A stretch of 64,000 bases of DNA, from positions 1 to 64,000 of the forward strand of contig NZ_JASCRS010000001.1 in assembly GCF_030010235.1 (NCBI RefSeq), given 5' to 3'. The translations under genes and the position numbers were made by a program. This DNA is from Leucobacter sp. UT-8R-CII-1-4. GTDB taxonomy: Bacteria; Actinomycetota; Actinomycetes; Actinomycetales; Microbacteriaceae. The notes below the pieces were generated by a model that saw only the letters and a list, made by a program, of their open reading frames with translations, made no database searches and was not told the origin of the DNA. Positions 63,036-64,000 of the stretch are shown here, piece after piece; the stretch's first letter is position 1; each line of letters begins with the position of its first letter.

Positions 63036-64000
<965 letters not shown>

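Overview
The window is chromosomal DNA from an actinobacterium, most likely of the family Microbacteriaceae. Pointers are the small DUF7882 protein at 11644, the eno-ftsB-DUF501 order at the right edge, two actinobacterial-type SoxR proteins, the LCP protein and the YhgE/Pip pair. GC content looks moderate for the group. No species can be named. I see no insertion sequence, prophage, integrase or CRISPR array: this is mostly core and light accessory chromosome with many small regulator-plus-partner modules. One tRNA (Gln, CUG) is present.

Layout. 1-4.1 kb: tRNA-guanine transglycosylase (tgt), a YhhQ-type queuosine-precursor transporter and gltX. 4.1-8.7 kb: LysR/MFS pair, rlmN, FAH-family hydrolase. 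8.7-11 kb: ilvE and leuB. 11-16.5 kb: META lipoprotein, small membrane and stress proteins, SDR39U1-like oxidoreductase, photolyase. 16.5-24.3 kb: LysR divergent from an SdhA/FrdA-type flavoprotein, HEAT protein, flavin and short-chain oxidoreductases, and a DUF4031-HD fusion. 24.3-33.3 kb: LCP cell-wall protein, YaeQ, RluA-type synthase, ABC ATPase with GntR, SoxR1 divergent from an MFS pump, and an ABC-F protein with a 320-base leader. 33.5-38.6 kb: P-type ATPase and a four-gene regulator/PLDc_N/ABC/permease operon resembling Bacillus yxlEFG. 38.6-41.1 kb: an oxidative-stress block, sodA and fdxA divergent from SoxR2, then a pentapeptide-repeat protein. 41-49.2 kb: aromatic-type monooxygenase/CGNR pair, GrpB-GNAT-GNAT fusion, MFS/TetR pair, thioredoxin, a CPHC thioredoxin-reductase-like protein and an XRE-cupin regulator. 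49.3-54.9 kb: two YhgE/Pip proteins and a TetR regulator in one overlapping operon. 55-60.5 kb: DUF981, AI-2E-family transporter, nitroreductase, tRNA-Gln, and a 14-TM MFS with MarR. 60.5-64 kb: type II NADH dehydrogenase, DUF501, ftsB and a partial eno.

Three cross-cutting observations stand out. (1) At least 16 start codons here have a TANNNT hexamer ending exactly 6-7 bases upstream and no Shine-Dalgarno, which indicates widespread leaderless transcription, including several face-to-face leaderless divergent pairs. (2) Both SoxR genes face a near-perfect SoxR box set in a 19-bp -35/-10 spacer; one appears to drive an MFS pump and the other an fdxA-sodA operon, implying direct SoxR control of superoxide dismutase. 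(3) Several local regulators have clear dyad operators in their divergent or own promoters (MarR 58051-58100, TetR 46162-46202, TetR/YhgE 49325-49340, CGNR 42631-42665), so much of the accessory wiring can be read from the sequence.
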